A stretch of 64,000 nucleotides of DNA from DATBHW01 sp046704085 (lineage in GTDB: Bacteria; Chloroflexota; Ktedonobacteria; Ktedonobacterales; DATBGS01). The stretch covers positions 1-64,000 of the forward strand of contig JBJKSJ010000251.1 in assembly GCA_046704085.1 (NCBI GenBank), written 5' to 3'. This document shows positions 51,822 through 59,970 of this stretch, piece by piece. Position 1 is the first letter of the stretch; every line of letters starts with the position of its first letter. Below the pieces are notes generated by a model, which made no database searches, was not told the origin of the DNA, and saw only the letters and a list, made by a program, of their open reading frames with translations. The position numbers and the translations under genes were made by a program.

Positions 51822-52466
51822 GTGATCCTCCCTCACCACGCGCGGATCACGCGCTAGCGGATGCTCAATGCCGCAGCGGGAAACAAGCGGGGTTCCTTGA
51901 AGGGGCCAGAAGCATTCATCCGAACCAAGGAGCCACTTGACCGTGTTCGACACTCTGCTGCCGCGGTATTGTACCGCAGATCGCATCCCCGTGTAAACCG
52001 ATGACGTCAGCGCATCGAGATGCAAGGTTGGTTGGACTTTGGCCTGAGTACCCTGAAAGGCCCACGGGATGCGCAACGAGGTGGTAGCTGAGTGAATAAC
52101 GAAGTGAGGAAAGCAAGCCTCCAGGAGCAAAGCAGAACCATTAAACAATCTGGAGGAATGAGCCGCAGTTGTCAGAAAGAGCAGAACCTTGCCTCCTCCG
52201 ACGGATAAAATCGCCAGCGTTTTGCGCGTAAATTGAGAAACTTATAGCGCTTTTTCCGGCGCATACTTTGCCCACATCAAAAATGAGCTCATAACCTCGC
52301 CTGAAAAAAGTTGAGAGCAAATTAAGGCCATCTCTTGCAAAAACAACTGGTAAGAGCGAAATTCAGGCGGTGATATGCGTTAGTTTGGCGAGGAAAGGAA
52401 TCAATTTGCCATGTGGCAAGTATTTTGATGGTCCGCCCGTGGAATGTGCTTGTGTATCTCTCCTCT

Positions 52467-52492
52467 CCCGATCCCGCGCGTCCCGGATCGGG
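52467..52492. repeat. 8-bp inverted repeat with T-tail
   Basis: CCCGATCC / GGATCGGG with a 10-base loop, followed by TTTGACAG. It could be a weak terminator, or mark the region before the promoter at 52516. Confidence 0.4.
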
Positions 52493-52515
52493 TTTGACAG
52501 TTCGCCAACCCATCC

Positions 52516-52545
52516 TTGACAGGATCATCTCTCTCCCTGTATAGT
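52516..52545 (+). promoter_or_regulatory. sigma-70 type promoter upstream of a leader frame and dinB
   Basis: TTGACA (52516-52521), 18-base spacer, TATAGT (52540-52545). A second TTGACA lies 22 bases upstream at 52494-52499. Confidence 0.6.
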
Positions 52546-52587
52546 AGTGAAGTATTCACTCGTTTTTGGGGGGAGGTTTTGACATCT

Positions 52588-52605
52588 ATGCCAGTGTGCC
52601 GCTAA
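52588..52605 (+). other. possible leader peptide MPVCR
   Basis: A very strong ribosome site, GGGGGGAGG (52568-52576), is followed 11 bases later by ATG CCA GTG TGC CGC TAA. It begins about 36 bases after the likely transcription start. Such a short frame behind so strong a site suggests a regulatory leader peptide, but no attenuator hairpin pair is obvious downstream. Confidence 0.3.
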
Positions 52606-53059
52606 CTCCATCCTGTTTCCTGTTCAAAAGAGTGAAACAGTCGTGACCATGCTTGCTTCCATCTATCGCGTGTTTCTCATCAGGCATGAGCGTTCAGTTG
52701 TTCTACGCCTGGAATGCCGCAGAGCGTGACTCCTGCTCGACGGCCTTTCTGGCAAAGCCTGCGCGAGACGGCGGATAGTGAGAACGCAAGCATTTGATGG
52801 TGCGCGAGAGCTATGGAGAAGCGTGCGGCAAAGAGGTGTCAGGTATGGAACTGCGGCGAACGCATCGCTGATGTTGCCCATCCACCACCCCATTGGCAAA
52901 TGGATGCTATCTTTTCCCCTGTTGCGGCATCGCATCCTCGATCATGGTGCAGGCGGTGACCTCCTCTCTCCATTCCCTCTTTCTGCCCCATCGTTTCCTC
53001 GAAGCCTTGATACGAATGTGCTGTTTTTTCTCTCAGAAACAAGCAAGGAATAACCACTC

Positions 53060-53653
53060 ATGACAGAACATCAGCTTTCACTTCTCCCCTTCTACGCGGG
53101 TTGGGGGATCTACAATCAGCGGCTTGTCGCGGCCATCGCGCCCCTGACCGCAGAGCAACTGGCCTTGCGCACCACGCCGCACCACTGGTCGATTGGCATG
53201 TACGCGACGCATATTGTCGCCAATCGCGCCTGGTGGTTCCACGCACGGATGGGCGAGGGGAGCGCCGATCTGACTCCCCTCGAATTATGGGCGCTGGGAG
53301 TCTGTGAGGCGGGCGTGGATCCATGCCACCCGGCGGCAGAACTGGTTGCCGGACTTGAGCAGACCTGGCAGATGATCGAGCAGACGCTTGCCCGTCTGAC
53401 CCCGGCTGATCTTCTCGAGGTCTTCCCGCCTCTGGATGAGGCGGGACGTGTGCGTCACGCGCAACTGGTCGAGCCTGCGCTCCAGCCCTACGCCCAGATG
53501 TGGTTGGATGCGGCGCGTCTGGCTGGAGCAGGGAGACCCGCACGTTCGCGCCAGTGGATCATCTGGGGGGTACTCGAACATGACATTCATCACGGCAGCG
53601 AAATCTCCACCATTCTCGGCGTCCACGGCCTGCCTGTCGTCGAGTTGGATTAA
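53060..53653 (+). CDS. DinB-family protein
   Basis: A 197-residue four-helix-bundle protein of the DinB/YfiT fold. The metal-binding histidines can be placed: one in M-Y-A-T-H-I-V-A-N-R near residue 51 and a pair in L-E-H-D-I-H-H-G-S-E near 174. This gives the three-His site typical of the family. Members include thiol-dependent S-transferases (mycothiol- or bacillithiol-dependent) and many damage-inducible proteins of unknown role. The start follows AAGGAA; a promoter lies 515 bases upstream with nothing obvious between. A strong hairpin follows the gene. Confidence 0.85.
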   Translation: MTEHQLSLLPFYAGWGIYNQRLVAAIAPLTAEQLALRTTPHHWSIGMYATHIVANRAWWFHARMGEGSADLTPLELWALGVCEAGVDPCHPAAELVAGLEQTWQMIEQTLARLTPADLLEVFPPLDEAGRVRHAQLVEPALQPYAQMWLDAARLAGAGRPARSRQWIIWGVLEHDIHHGSEISTILGVHGLPVVELD

Positions 53654-54162
53654 GCACAGGAACGTATGAGCGTTCCCCACTCGCATGGATGGTGAGGTTG
53701 CGCGTGATGCGGTCGCTTCAGCGACAAGGTCGCCCCTGTCGCTGAAGCGACCTTCCCTGCTCACATGGACTGAAAACGGGGAAAGACTGGATGGAGAGAT
53801 GCACAGCATCCACCTGTTTTCTGACGTCTATCCCATCTATCTGCCAAGTTGAGGCACTGACGCACACAAGCCCCTTTCGGCGATGAATTCAGTCAACCCA
53901 CAGCAGTGGAGAAAAACGAGCAGAGGATGAGAGAAACCGAAGCCCGCGCTCAAGCAAGAAGCCATGAGACTCCGTTCGGAAAGGTAAAGAAGGAGAGTAT
54001 GCGACTGCGCGGGTCCTTCGCGTGGATCCACTGCTCATCAGATGGTAGGGTGTGGCTCGTGGCACCACGTGCAGAGAGGTTGTCAGGGGCCAGCGTCTTT
54101 GGGGAGTGGCGAGAGGCCCTCAGACACGCCTGCGCTCCGACGAGCAAGTGCGCGAGCTTCGC
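53654..54162. other. 509-bp region between dinB and the aminoglycoside kinase gene
   Basis: It holds the hairpin at 53711-53752. A frame starting near 53999 has AAGGAG just before its ATG (M-R-L-R-G-S-F-A-W-I-H-C). That frame runs antisense into the kinase gene and its later part is a shadow of it, so I do not call it a gene. Confidence 0.4.
53711..53752 (+). terminator. 16-bp perfect hairpin after dinB, with self-palindromic arms
   Basis: GGTCGCTTCAGCGACA (53711-53726) pairs perfectly with 53737-53752 across a 10-base loop. Each arm is itself a small hairpin (GTCGCT-TC-AGCGAC), so it can fold as one long stem or two short ones. No T-run follows. Terminator or REP-like element. Confidence 0.55.
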
Positions 54163-55131
54163 TCAGATAAGTATCTCCGCGGTTTGGAGGAACGGCCGAC
54201 CCAGCTCCTCGATGCCCAGTTCGAGGCAATATAGGCCGCTGGACACCCGTTCGAGAAAGCCCCACTCCCAGATCGCAGTCCCCTCGATGCCGGTCTGAGC
54301 GCTCAGCAGCGCGCAGTACCTGCGGGCGAGCGCCGCGGCAGCGCCCATGGCTCCCGTAGCGAGGATCTGCTCGCACCAGTCGCGCAGCACCACCCCCAGG
54401 TCGTAGGCGGGGTCAGCGAGGAATCCGACTGGGTCCACAAAGACGAATCCGGCATCCGCCCCCACCCGCGGCGCGAGTACCTGCAGCGCGTTCCACGGGT
54501 GGGGATCGCCGTGGACGACGACGCAACGCTCCAGGTCGAACGCGGCCGCGCGCCGCTCGGCATACCGCAAGGCCTCGTTCACAATCCGCTCCGAACACGG
54601 ATGGCCCAAGTCCTCCCACAGGCGGCTGACCAGGCGGGCGAGTTGTCCTGCCTTCTCGTCGGCCGACGTCACTACCAGACCAGCCGGGCGCGGCGCCTGC
54701 CACGCCTGGCGCAGCATCTGGCATAAGAGTACGATTTTCTGCTCTGGTGGCAGGGCGAGCGGTGCCATCGGGGGGCCGAGAGCCTCAAGGAGCATCGCCT
54801 GACGCTCTCGTTCGGAGGCAAGCAGGCGCACATAGCCACACCCCTGCGCGTTCTCAAGCACGCGCAGCTCGTCGGCAAAACCCACCTCAGGGATCGCGAT
54901 CTTGAGGATGGCGTCGCCGCCCTCCGCCGTTCGCGCCCGGGCTACATACGAGCCGGTCCCGCCCGCGAGCGCCTGACCCACAGTGATCGACCACGTGCAT
55001 TCCAGGTGCGCGATCACGTCGGGAAGCTCGGCAAGCCACCGCTCGCCCCGTTGCCCGAGGTGCATGACTCGCTGCCGGACGAACCCCGGCACCTGCACCA
55101 GCCGCTCGTCTGCGGCGTCTGCCTCGTCCAT
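54163..55131 (-). CDS. aminoglycoside/hydroxyurea-type antibiotic kinase (APH(6) family)
   Basis: A 322-residue phosphotransferase of the streptomycin 6-kinase/hydroxyurea kinase family. The N-lobe has A-G-G-T-G-S-Y-V-A-R-A near residue 58 and the ATP Lys in A-I-L-K-I-A near 75. The catalytic loop is V-V-H-G-D-P-H-P-W-N near 208, and the metal Asp is in F-V-F-V-D-P-V-G-F near 230. All key residues are present. There is no ribosome site. An extended -10 (TGC-TATGAT) ends six bases before the ATG, so the mRNA would be leaderless. The gene is G+C-rich. It could be a resistance gene or a housekeeping small-molecule kinase. Confidence 0.85.
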   Translation of the reverse strand: MDEADAADERLVQVPGFVRQRVMHLGQRGERWLAELPDVIAHLECTWSITVGQALAGGTGSYVARARTAEGGDAILKIAIPEVGFADELRVLENAQGCGYVRLLASERERQAMLLEALGPPMAPLALPPEQKIVLLCQMLRQAWQAPRPAGLVVTSADEKAGQLARLVSRLWEDLGHPCSERIVNEALRYAERRAAAFDLERCVVVHGDPHPWNALQVLAPRVGADAGFVFVDPVGFLADPAYDLGVVLRDWCEQILATGAMGAAAALARRYCALLSAQTGIEGTAIWEWGFLERVSSGLYCLELGIEELGRPFLQTAEILI

Positions 55132-55137
55132 GACGGC

Positions 55138-55146
55138 ATCATAGCA
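55138..55146 (-). promoter_or_regulatory. extended -10 promoter giving a leaderless kinase mRNA
   Basis: Minus-strand TGC-TATGAT with six bases between it and the ATG at 55131, so transcription would start at or next to the A of the start codon. No clear -35 is seen. Confidence 0.5.
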
Positions 55147-55316
55147 TACCCAGCGGCGTCACCGCCACTGCACCCCGGCTGACCATCGCTGCGTGTGTTG
55201 CCTCGCGCAAGACCTCGCTGGCGGGCCGCCTCCCTCCGGCCAAAGCGCGTTCCAAAAACGCCTGCGCTTCAGCAATTTTGTGGCGGCGTGGTTCGTCGCA
55301 CTCCTGCTCTGGCGCC

Positions 55317-56169
55317 TTAGCGCCCGCGGCGAAAGGGGCGTTTCCCGTTGCCACTCTGGGTATCCTCACTTTCTGCCCTCTGGTGGGCGTCCAAAGGCGC
55401 CAACCTCTGCAAGGCGCCCGCGATTCCCCCTGACGATCCGTTCCGATCTGGCTGGTCCGCCACTGGCGCTGCGTTGCTGCCTGGCGGCAATGCGTGCACC
55501 TCAACCGCTGCGCCCAACTGCTGTTCCACCTGATCGAAGGCAGCGAAGGCATGCTCGAAAATGCGCCGCTCCAACGCGTCTATCCGCTCAAACCGTTGCA
55601 CCTCCAACAGCGCCCACTGCTCGCGCTGCATCGCCAGCAATCGCTTTTCCGGGCTCTCAGTAGACTTGGCGAGGTTGAAGTAGCACGCCGCCTCGGCCAC
55701 ATGAAAGCCAATGGCGCCCCAGCACGACCCAGCCACCGCCAATGCTGCCCAAGAGCCATCCGATGGGCACCGCATTCAGAGCCCCCGGCGGGATATGCGC
55801 CGCGCCTTTGAGCGCGTCCAGTTCCAGATAGAGGACCTGTGCGGCGTTGGAGATGGTCGAGAGGAGCATTGCGGCCACCAGCGCGGCCACGAAGTGCCAG
55901 CGCGCGCCACTCCAGAAGGCTTTGGCTACCGCAAAGAAGCAGGCCAGGCACACCGCTTCGACGGCAAAGCCGCCACCATAGGCCAGAATCCCCGGCACGC
56001 TCCAGGTGAACGGCTGAAATCCCGCGAAGAAGTAGCCGCCCCCAGCGCCAGGGTAGCGGCCAGAAGGAACGGAGCGACCGCCGCCACCAGGAAGATGTAG
56101 CCATTTTTGGCGCCTTGGTGGGATGGGTGGTTGCGGTGTGCGAGACAACATTGGTTGAGCAAACTTCAT
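55317..56169 (-). pseudogene. polytopic membrane protein with three single-base frameshifts
   Basis: Reading across three frames restores one protein: M-K-F-A-Q-P-M-L-S-R-T (start 56169, behind AAGGGA), then N-G-Y-I-F-L-V-A-A-V-A-P-F-L-L. It continues G-Y-F-F-A-G-F-Q-P-F-T-W-S-V-P-G-I-L and N-A-A-Q-V-L-Y-L-E-L-D-A-L-K, then G-A-I-G-F-H-V-A-E-A-A-C-Y-F-N-L and a coiled-coil-like helix. The tail is hydrophilic. The breaks fall at AAAAA (about 56104), GGGGG (about 56043) and GGGG (about 55718). The ancestor would have four to five spans and about 283 residues. Function unknown. Three indels at homopolymers strongly suggest sequence error, or else advanced decay. Confidence 0.65.
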
Positions 56170-56275
56170 CACAGTTTCCCTTACACATCCGTCCAGTGAA
56201 CTCCGCCGATCTCTGCTCGGCTGGACTCAGCCCAGGACTCGTCAATCGGAGCTAAGAGTGCTGTTCGCTATCGGT

Positions 56276-56521
56276 TCATTCTTCCTTTGACGCATCGATA
56301 GTCGGTGCCTCCGTTTCTGGAGAAGCCCCTTTGCTCTCCGGCCTAATCCCATGGTTGTAGATGATTGGGAGTGCGTTGTGGCGTTTGTAGTGGCAAAGCC
56401 GAGCGAGAGCGTGGCGCCTCCGTCGCCAGGATGACCAGGCCACGTGGGAGGCAAAAGAGCGATGCCGTTTGCAGACGAGACAGAAGAAAAGGCGGATTGC
56501 GGCAATGCTGAGGGGAATCAT
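56276..56521 (-). CDS. candidate small basic protein
   Basis: An 81-residue frame, M-I-P-L-S-I-A-A-I-R-L-F-F-C-L-V-C-K-R-H, followed by S-W-R-R-R-R-H-A-L-A-R-L-C-H-Y-K-R-H-N and an acidic tail. The CxxC and His/Arg pattern looks protein-like, but the ribosome site is poor and the family is unknown to me. Confidence 0.3.
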   Translation of the reverse strand: MIPLSIAAIRLFFCLVCKRHRSFASHVAWSSWRRRRHALARLCHYKRHNALPIIYNHGIRPESKGASPETEAPTIDASKEE

Positions 56522-56642
56522 GACCGGGAAATCCAAAGTGAGTGAAGCGTAGTAGTATAGGACATAGCAATCAAACGGCCAGGTGGAATGGCGACTGATG
56601 ACAGGAATGCTTGTCAGGGTCTTCCACGTTGGTCACCTTTCC

Positions 56643-56671
56643 TTGCGGTTTCATCACCATCCTGCTATACT
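56643..56671 (+). promoter_or_regulatory. promoter of the LAL regulator gene
   Basis: TTGCGG (56643-56648), 17-base spacer, TATACT (56666-56671). The predicted transcription start falls inside the inverted repeat that follows. Confidence 0.65.
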
Positions 56672-56672
56672 T

Positions 56673-56707
56673 GCTGTTAGGGAACTGTTCAGAGGATCCC
56701 TAACAGC
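56673..56707. promoter_or_regulatory. 11-bp inverted repeat over the LAL gene start site (operator or leader hairpin)
   Basis: GCTGTTAGGGA (56673-56683) and TCCCTAACAGC (56697-56707) are perfect inverted copies with a 13-base spacer. They begin one base after the -10. The position suits repressor binding, or a 5' hairpin of the mRNA 28 bases before the start codon. Confidence 0.6.
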
Positions 56708-56735
56708 TGCCACCTTTCTATCGGGGTGCCGTCTC

Positions 56736-59700
56736 ATGCAGAACCTATCACCCACCGCCGGAACCGTTCAGAACGGATATCTGGTGTATGAGCAGCAGGA
56801 CCAACACGTGGTGGTGCTCCTTGATACGCCTTCCTGGTACGCCTGGCTGGAAACGGCAACCACCTTCACATTTACCGGCGAGGAGGGCACCTTTACCGCA
56901 CACAAAGCGCCTGCTGGCAATCGGCGCGGCGGTTGGTACTGGCGCGCCTATCGTCGCAAGCAAGGACGACTCTCCCGCTGTTACCTGGGCGTCTCAACCA
57001 ATCTCACGTTGTCGAAACTGCGTGAGGTGGCCCGCCGCCTGGCAGCAGAAGCTGAAAGCCAAGGAAGCGGGAAAGCAGATGAGGACGCGCAGCCTGTTTC
57101 GCACGTTCCCAAATCTTTGCAAGGGCTGACGTCGACCTTAATCCTCCAGACTAGCATTACTCCCCCGCGTCTGCCTGCGCCGCATGTGGCGCGCCCACGC
57201 CTGCTCGCGCTCCTGGAGCAGGGCATGCGCGGACCGCTGACCCTGATCTCGGCTCCGGCTGGCTCTGGCAAGACCACGCTGCTGGCAGCCTGGGCGGCCA
57301 TGACCACGCGTCCGGTGGCCTGGCTTTCCTGCGAAGAGGGGGAGAACGACCCGGCGCGCCTTCTTTCCGCGCTCATCGCTGCGCTGGCGCGCCTCGATGC
57401 GCGTCTGGGCACTGCGGCAGAGATCGATCGGCCCTGGCATCCCGACGAACACGAACGGGTTCTGACCCGTCTCCTCAACGATCTTGAGCGCCTGCTTCCG
57501 GACGAAGCGGTCTTGATCCTGGATGACGTCCACCAGCTCACGACCGAGGCGAGTCAGACTCTGCTACTGTTTCTGCTCTCCCATCTCCCCTCGCGTCTGT
57601 GTGTGCTGATCGGGACACGGGGGGATCTGCCGAGGCTGGCGCACTGGCGAGCGCGGAATCAGATCGTTGAACTGCACGGCCAGGATCTGGGATTTGTGTC
57701 CGCCGAAGTCGAGGCGTTTGTACACGAGATGGGACTCCCGCTCGACTCCGAGGCGATCCGTCTGCTGGAAGAGCGGACCGAGGGTTGGATTGCTGGGATC
57801 CAATTGGTGACGCTGGCCCTGCGCGGGCACGCTGATGCCGCGCGCGTGCTCCGGACGACGGGCTTGACCCATCGCTTTCTCCTGGACTACGTGCGGGAAG
57901 AAATCCTGATGCCGCAACCACCTGAGATGCAGCGCTTTTTGCTCCGGACCAGCATCCTGGAGCGGCTCACCGGGCCGCTCTGCGAGAGCGTTACGGGAGA
58001 GTCTGGTGGGCAGAGGAAGCTGGCGACCCTGCTCCATGAGAATCTCTTTGTCAGTGCGCTGGATGACACCGAGACCTGGTACCGCTCCCATCCGCTCTTC
58101 GCCGAAACGCTGCGCACCCTCCTCCAGCAGCAGGAGCCCGCGCTTGTGCCGGATTTGTATCGGCGGGCTGGTCGCTGGTATGAACAGCACGGGTGGGCAG
58201 AGGAAGCCTGTGAATACGCCTTGCGCTCTGGTGATCTGCCCCACGCGGCACACCTCCTGGAAGATCTGGTGCCGTCCCTGGTGGAGCAAGGGAAGCTCGT
58301 GCTTCTGAGCCGCTGGCTGGATCGGCTCCCGCAGGCACTTATCACAGCCTCGGTGTCCCTCTCGCTTGCCTCGATCTGGATCCAGCCACTGCGCACGTCG
58401 GAGCCGCCTGACCCGGATCAGGTCAGTAAACACCTCACGATGCTGTTGGAGATACATGCGCAGGACGACCCCGAGTCACAGGTAGCACTGCAACGGGAAC
58501 TGGCGTTACATCAGGCAGCGCGAGCGTTGGCTCAAGGGAATATCCCGCAGGCGCTTGCGCACGCTGCGGAGGTGACACACTCGCTCCAGGGACGGGAGAC
58601 GGCCTGGAGTCGTTTCACCCTGTGGCGGCAGCAGGTGCTGCTTGGGGCGGCCTATCGCGCGCGTGGGGATCTGCGGACCTCGGAGCAGATGTGGCGGAAC
58701 GCCTATCCTGCTGGCGGAACCATCCCCAATCAGTTGGTCCTCTCGTTCCTCGACGATTTGTACGAGGAGCAAGGCCGATTACGCGAGATGGGTCGGCTCT
58801 ATGAGGATGTGTTTCGCTCCTGCCGTGCGCAGCGCGATCCACCGCTCCTGCTGCTGGCCTGGGCGGATTGGCGCTCTGGCGCGCTGCATTGCGAGTGGAA
58901 TCGGCTGCAAGAAGCGGAGGCCGCTGCGCAGCAACTCCTCGCGCTAGACCTACTCCCCGATAGTGTTCGTCCTATCCCTGAGTTCGCGCTGTTCGGACTC
59001 AGGATCCAGGCGCACGTGGCGCTGGCGCAAGGCAATAGCGAGTGGGCCAGGCGCCTGTTGGAACGCGAGGAGTTTGATGTGGCGCGGTTTCCCATCCCCC
59101 AGGCGCGGAAAGACCTGCTCATCCTGGTTCCGGTACGCCTGGCCCTCGCCTGCGGCCAGCTCGAGTCGGCCTTGCGCTGGGCCGCGACCTGTGGAGTGCG
59201 CTACGACGACCCGCTCACCACCCCGCTGGCAAGGCAGCACTACGTGCGCTATGTCACGTTGGCGCGGGTGTTGATTGCGCGTGGACGCGGCCACCGGAAT
59301 TCCTTGTCGCTCGCTCAAGCGCGGCTGCTGTTGGAGCGTTTGCTGGACATCGCCATTGGGGCAGGCGCTCAGGGCCGCCGCATCGAGGTGCAAATGCTGC
59401 TCGCGCTGACACTGTACGCCCAGGGCAAGACAAAGCAGGCCCTTTCCACGCTGGGACCTATCCTCGCTCAGGCCGAACCAGAAGGCTATCTGCGCCTCTT
59501 TGCCGATGAAGGCGCGGCGATGGCGCACCTGCTCGCGCTGATTGGCCCGTTTACCACCGCCTCGCCTGACTATCTTCAGCGCATTCAGGCAGCGATTGCC
59601 CCCGCGTGGCTGGCCCAGCCCGATCCGTCGACGCTAGTAGGAGCCCGCTCGACGCCCTATGAGCCGCTGAGTGAACGTGAGCGCGACATCTTGCAACTGG

Positions 59701-59882
59701 TGGCCGAAGGGTGCTCCAACCAGCAGATTGCCGAGTACCTGATCCTCAGCCTGCACACGGTCAAACTCCACGTCAAGCATCTCCTGGCGAAACTAGGCGC
59801 AACGAATCGCACCCAGGCCGTGGCCCGTGCCCATGCCCTCCACCTCCTCGCTCGTGAAGAGGACACCGCTCCCTCCGAATAA
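56736..59882 (+). CDS. large ATP-binding LuxR-family (LAL/MalT-type) regulator
   Basis: A 1048-residue STAND-type regulator. Residues 1-110 form a small domain with W-Y-W-R-A-Y-R-R-K-Q-G and L-S-K-L-R-E-V-A-R-R-L, a leader I associate with Ktedonobacterial regulators. The ATPase follows: Walker A A-P-A-G-S-G-K-T-T near 175 and Walker B V-L-I-L-D-D-V-H near 258. Helical TPR-like repeats fill about 450-960. The C-terminal LuxR helix-turn-helix is L-S-E-R-E-R-D-I-L-Q-L-V-A-E-G to H-V-K-H-L-L-A-K-L-G near 980-1030. The start at 56736 lies just after the promoter and repeat. It probably controls the ABC exporter that follows after 88 bases. Confidence 0.88.
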   Translation: MQNLSPTAGTVQNGYLVYEQQDQHVVVLLDTPSWYAWLETATTFTFTGEEGTFTAHKAPAGNRRGGWYWRAYRRKQGRLSRCYLGVSTNLTLSKLREVARRLAAEAESQGSGKADEDAQPVSHVPKSLQGLTSTLILQTSITPPRLPAPHVARPRLLALLEQGMRGPLTLISAPAGSGKTTLLAAWAAMTTRPVAWLSCEEGENDPARLLSALIAALARLDARLGTAAEIDRPWHPDEHERVLTRLLNDLERLLPDEAVLILDDVHQLTTEASQTLLLFLLSHLPSRLCVLIGTRGDLPRLAHWRARNQIVELHGQDLGFVSAEVEAFVHEMGLPLDSEAIRLLEERTEGWIAGIQLVTLALRGHADAARVLRTTGLTHRFLLDYVREEILMPQPPEMQRFLLRTSILERLTGPLCESVTGESGGQRKLATLLHENLFVSALDDTETWYRSHPLFAETLRTLLQQQEPALVPDLYRRAGRWYEQHGWAEEACEYALRSGDLPHAAHLLEDLVPSLVEQGKLVLLSRWLDRLPQALITASVSLSLASIWIQPLRTSEPPDPDQVSKHLTMLLEIHAQDDPESQVALQRELALHQAARALAQGNIPQALAHAAEVTHSLQGRETAWSRFTLWRQQVLLGAAYRARGDLRTSEQMWRNAYPAGGTIPNQLVLSFLDDLYEEQGRLREMGRLYEDVFRSCRAQRDPPLLLLAWADWRSGALHCEWNRLQEAEAAAQQLLALDLLPDSVRPIPEFALFGLRIQAHVALAQGNSEWARRLLEREEFDVARFPIPQARKDLLILVPVRLALACGQLESALRWAATCGVRYDDPLTTPLARQHYVRYVTLARVLIARGRGHRNSLSLAQARLLLERLLDIAIGAGAQGRRIEVQMLLALTLYAQGKTKQALSTLGPILAQAEPEGYLRLFADEGAAMAHLLALIGPFTTASPDYLQRIQAAIAPAWLAQPDPSTLVGARSTPYEPLSERERDILQLVAEGCSNQQIAEYLILSLHTVKLHVKHLLAKLGATNRTQAVARAHALHLLAREEDTAPSE

Positions 59883-59939
59883 CTCTTTCGAGGGAAGACA
59901 TCCTGGCTGTTTTGCTGTAGGCTCCTCAGAAGAAGGGGA

Positions 59940-59954
59940 ATAACAATATGTTAT
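59940..59954. promoter_or_regulatory. small palindrome before the second ABC exporter
   Basis: ATAACA-ata-TGTTAT, 16 bases before the ATPase start and just before its GGGAGG ribosome site. A candidate operator; no clear promoter hexamers lie beside it. Confidence 0.35.
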
Positions 59955-59970
59955 ATACAAGGGAGGACCG

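Larger units (their letters stand above)
51822..53059. other. 1.2-kb region without a confident gene
   Basis: Between the serine-hydrolase start and dinB. I see a minor hairpin, one good promoter and a tiny leader frame (listed separately), but no open frame with a ribosome site and recognisable product. The part from 52150 to 52560 is visibly AT-richer than its surroundings. Confidence 0.45.

Noticed and set aside
53906..54298. Frame antisense to the aminoglycoside kinase with AAGGAG before an internal ATG
   Set aside because: Its C-terminal half is the reverse shadow of the kinase gene, and the N-terminal half matches nothing and lacks gene-like composition.
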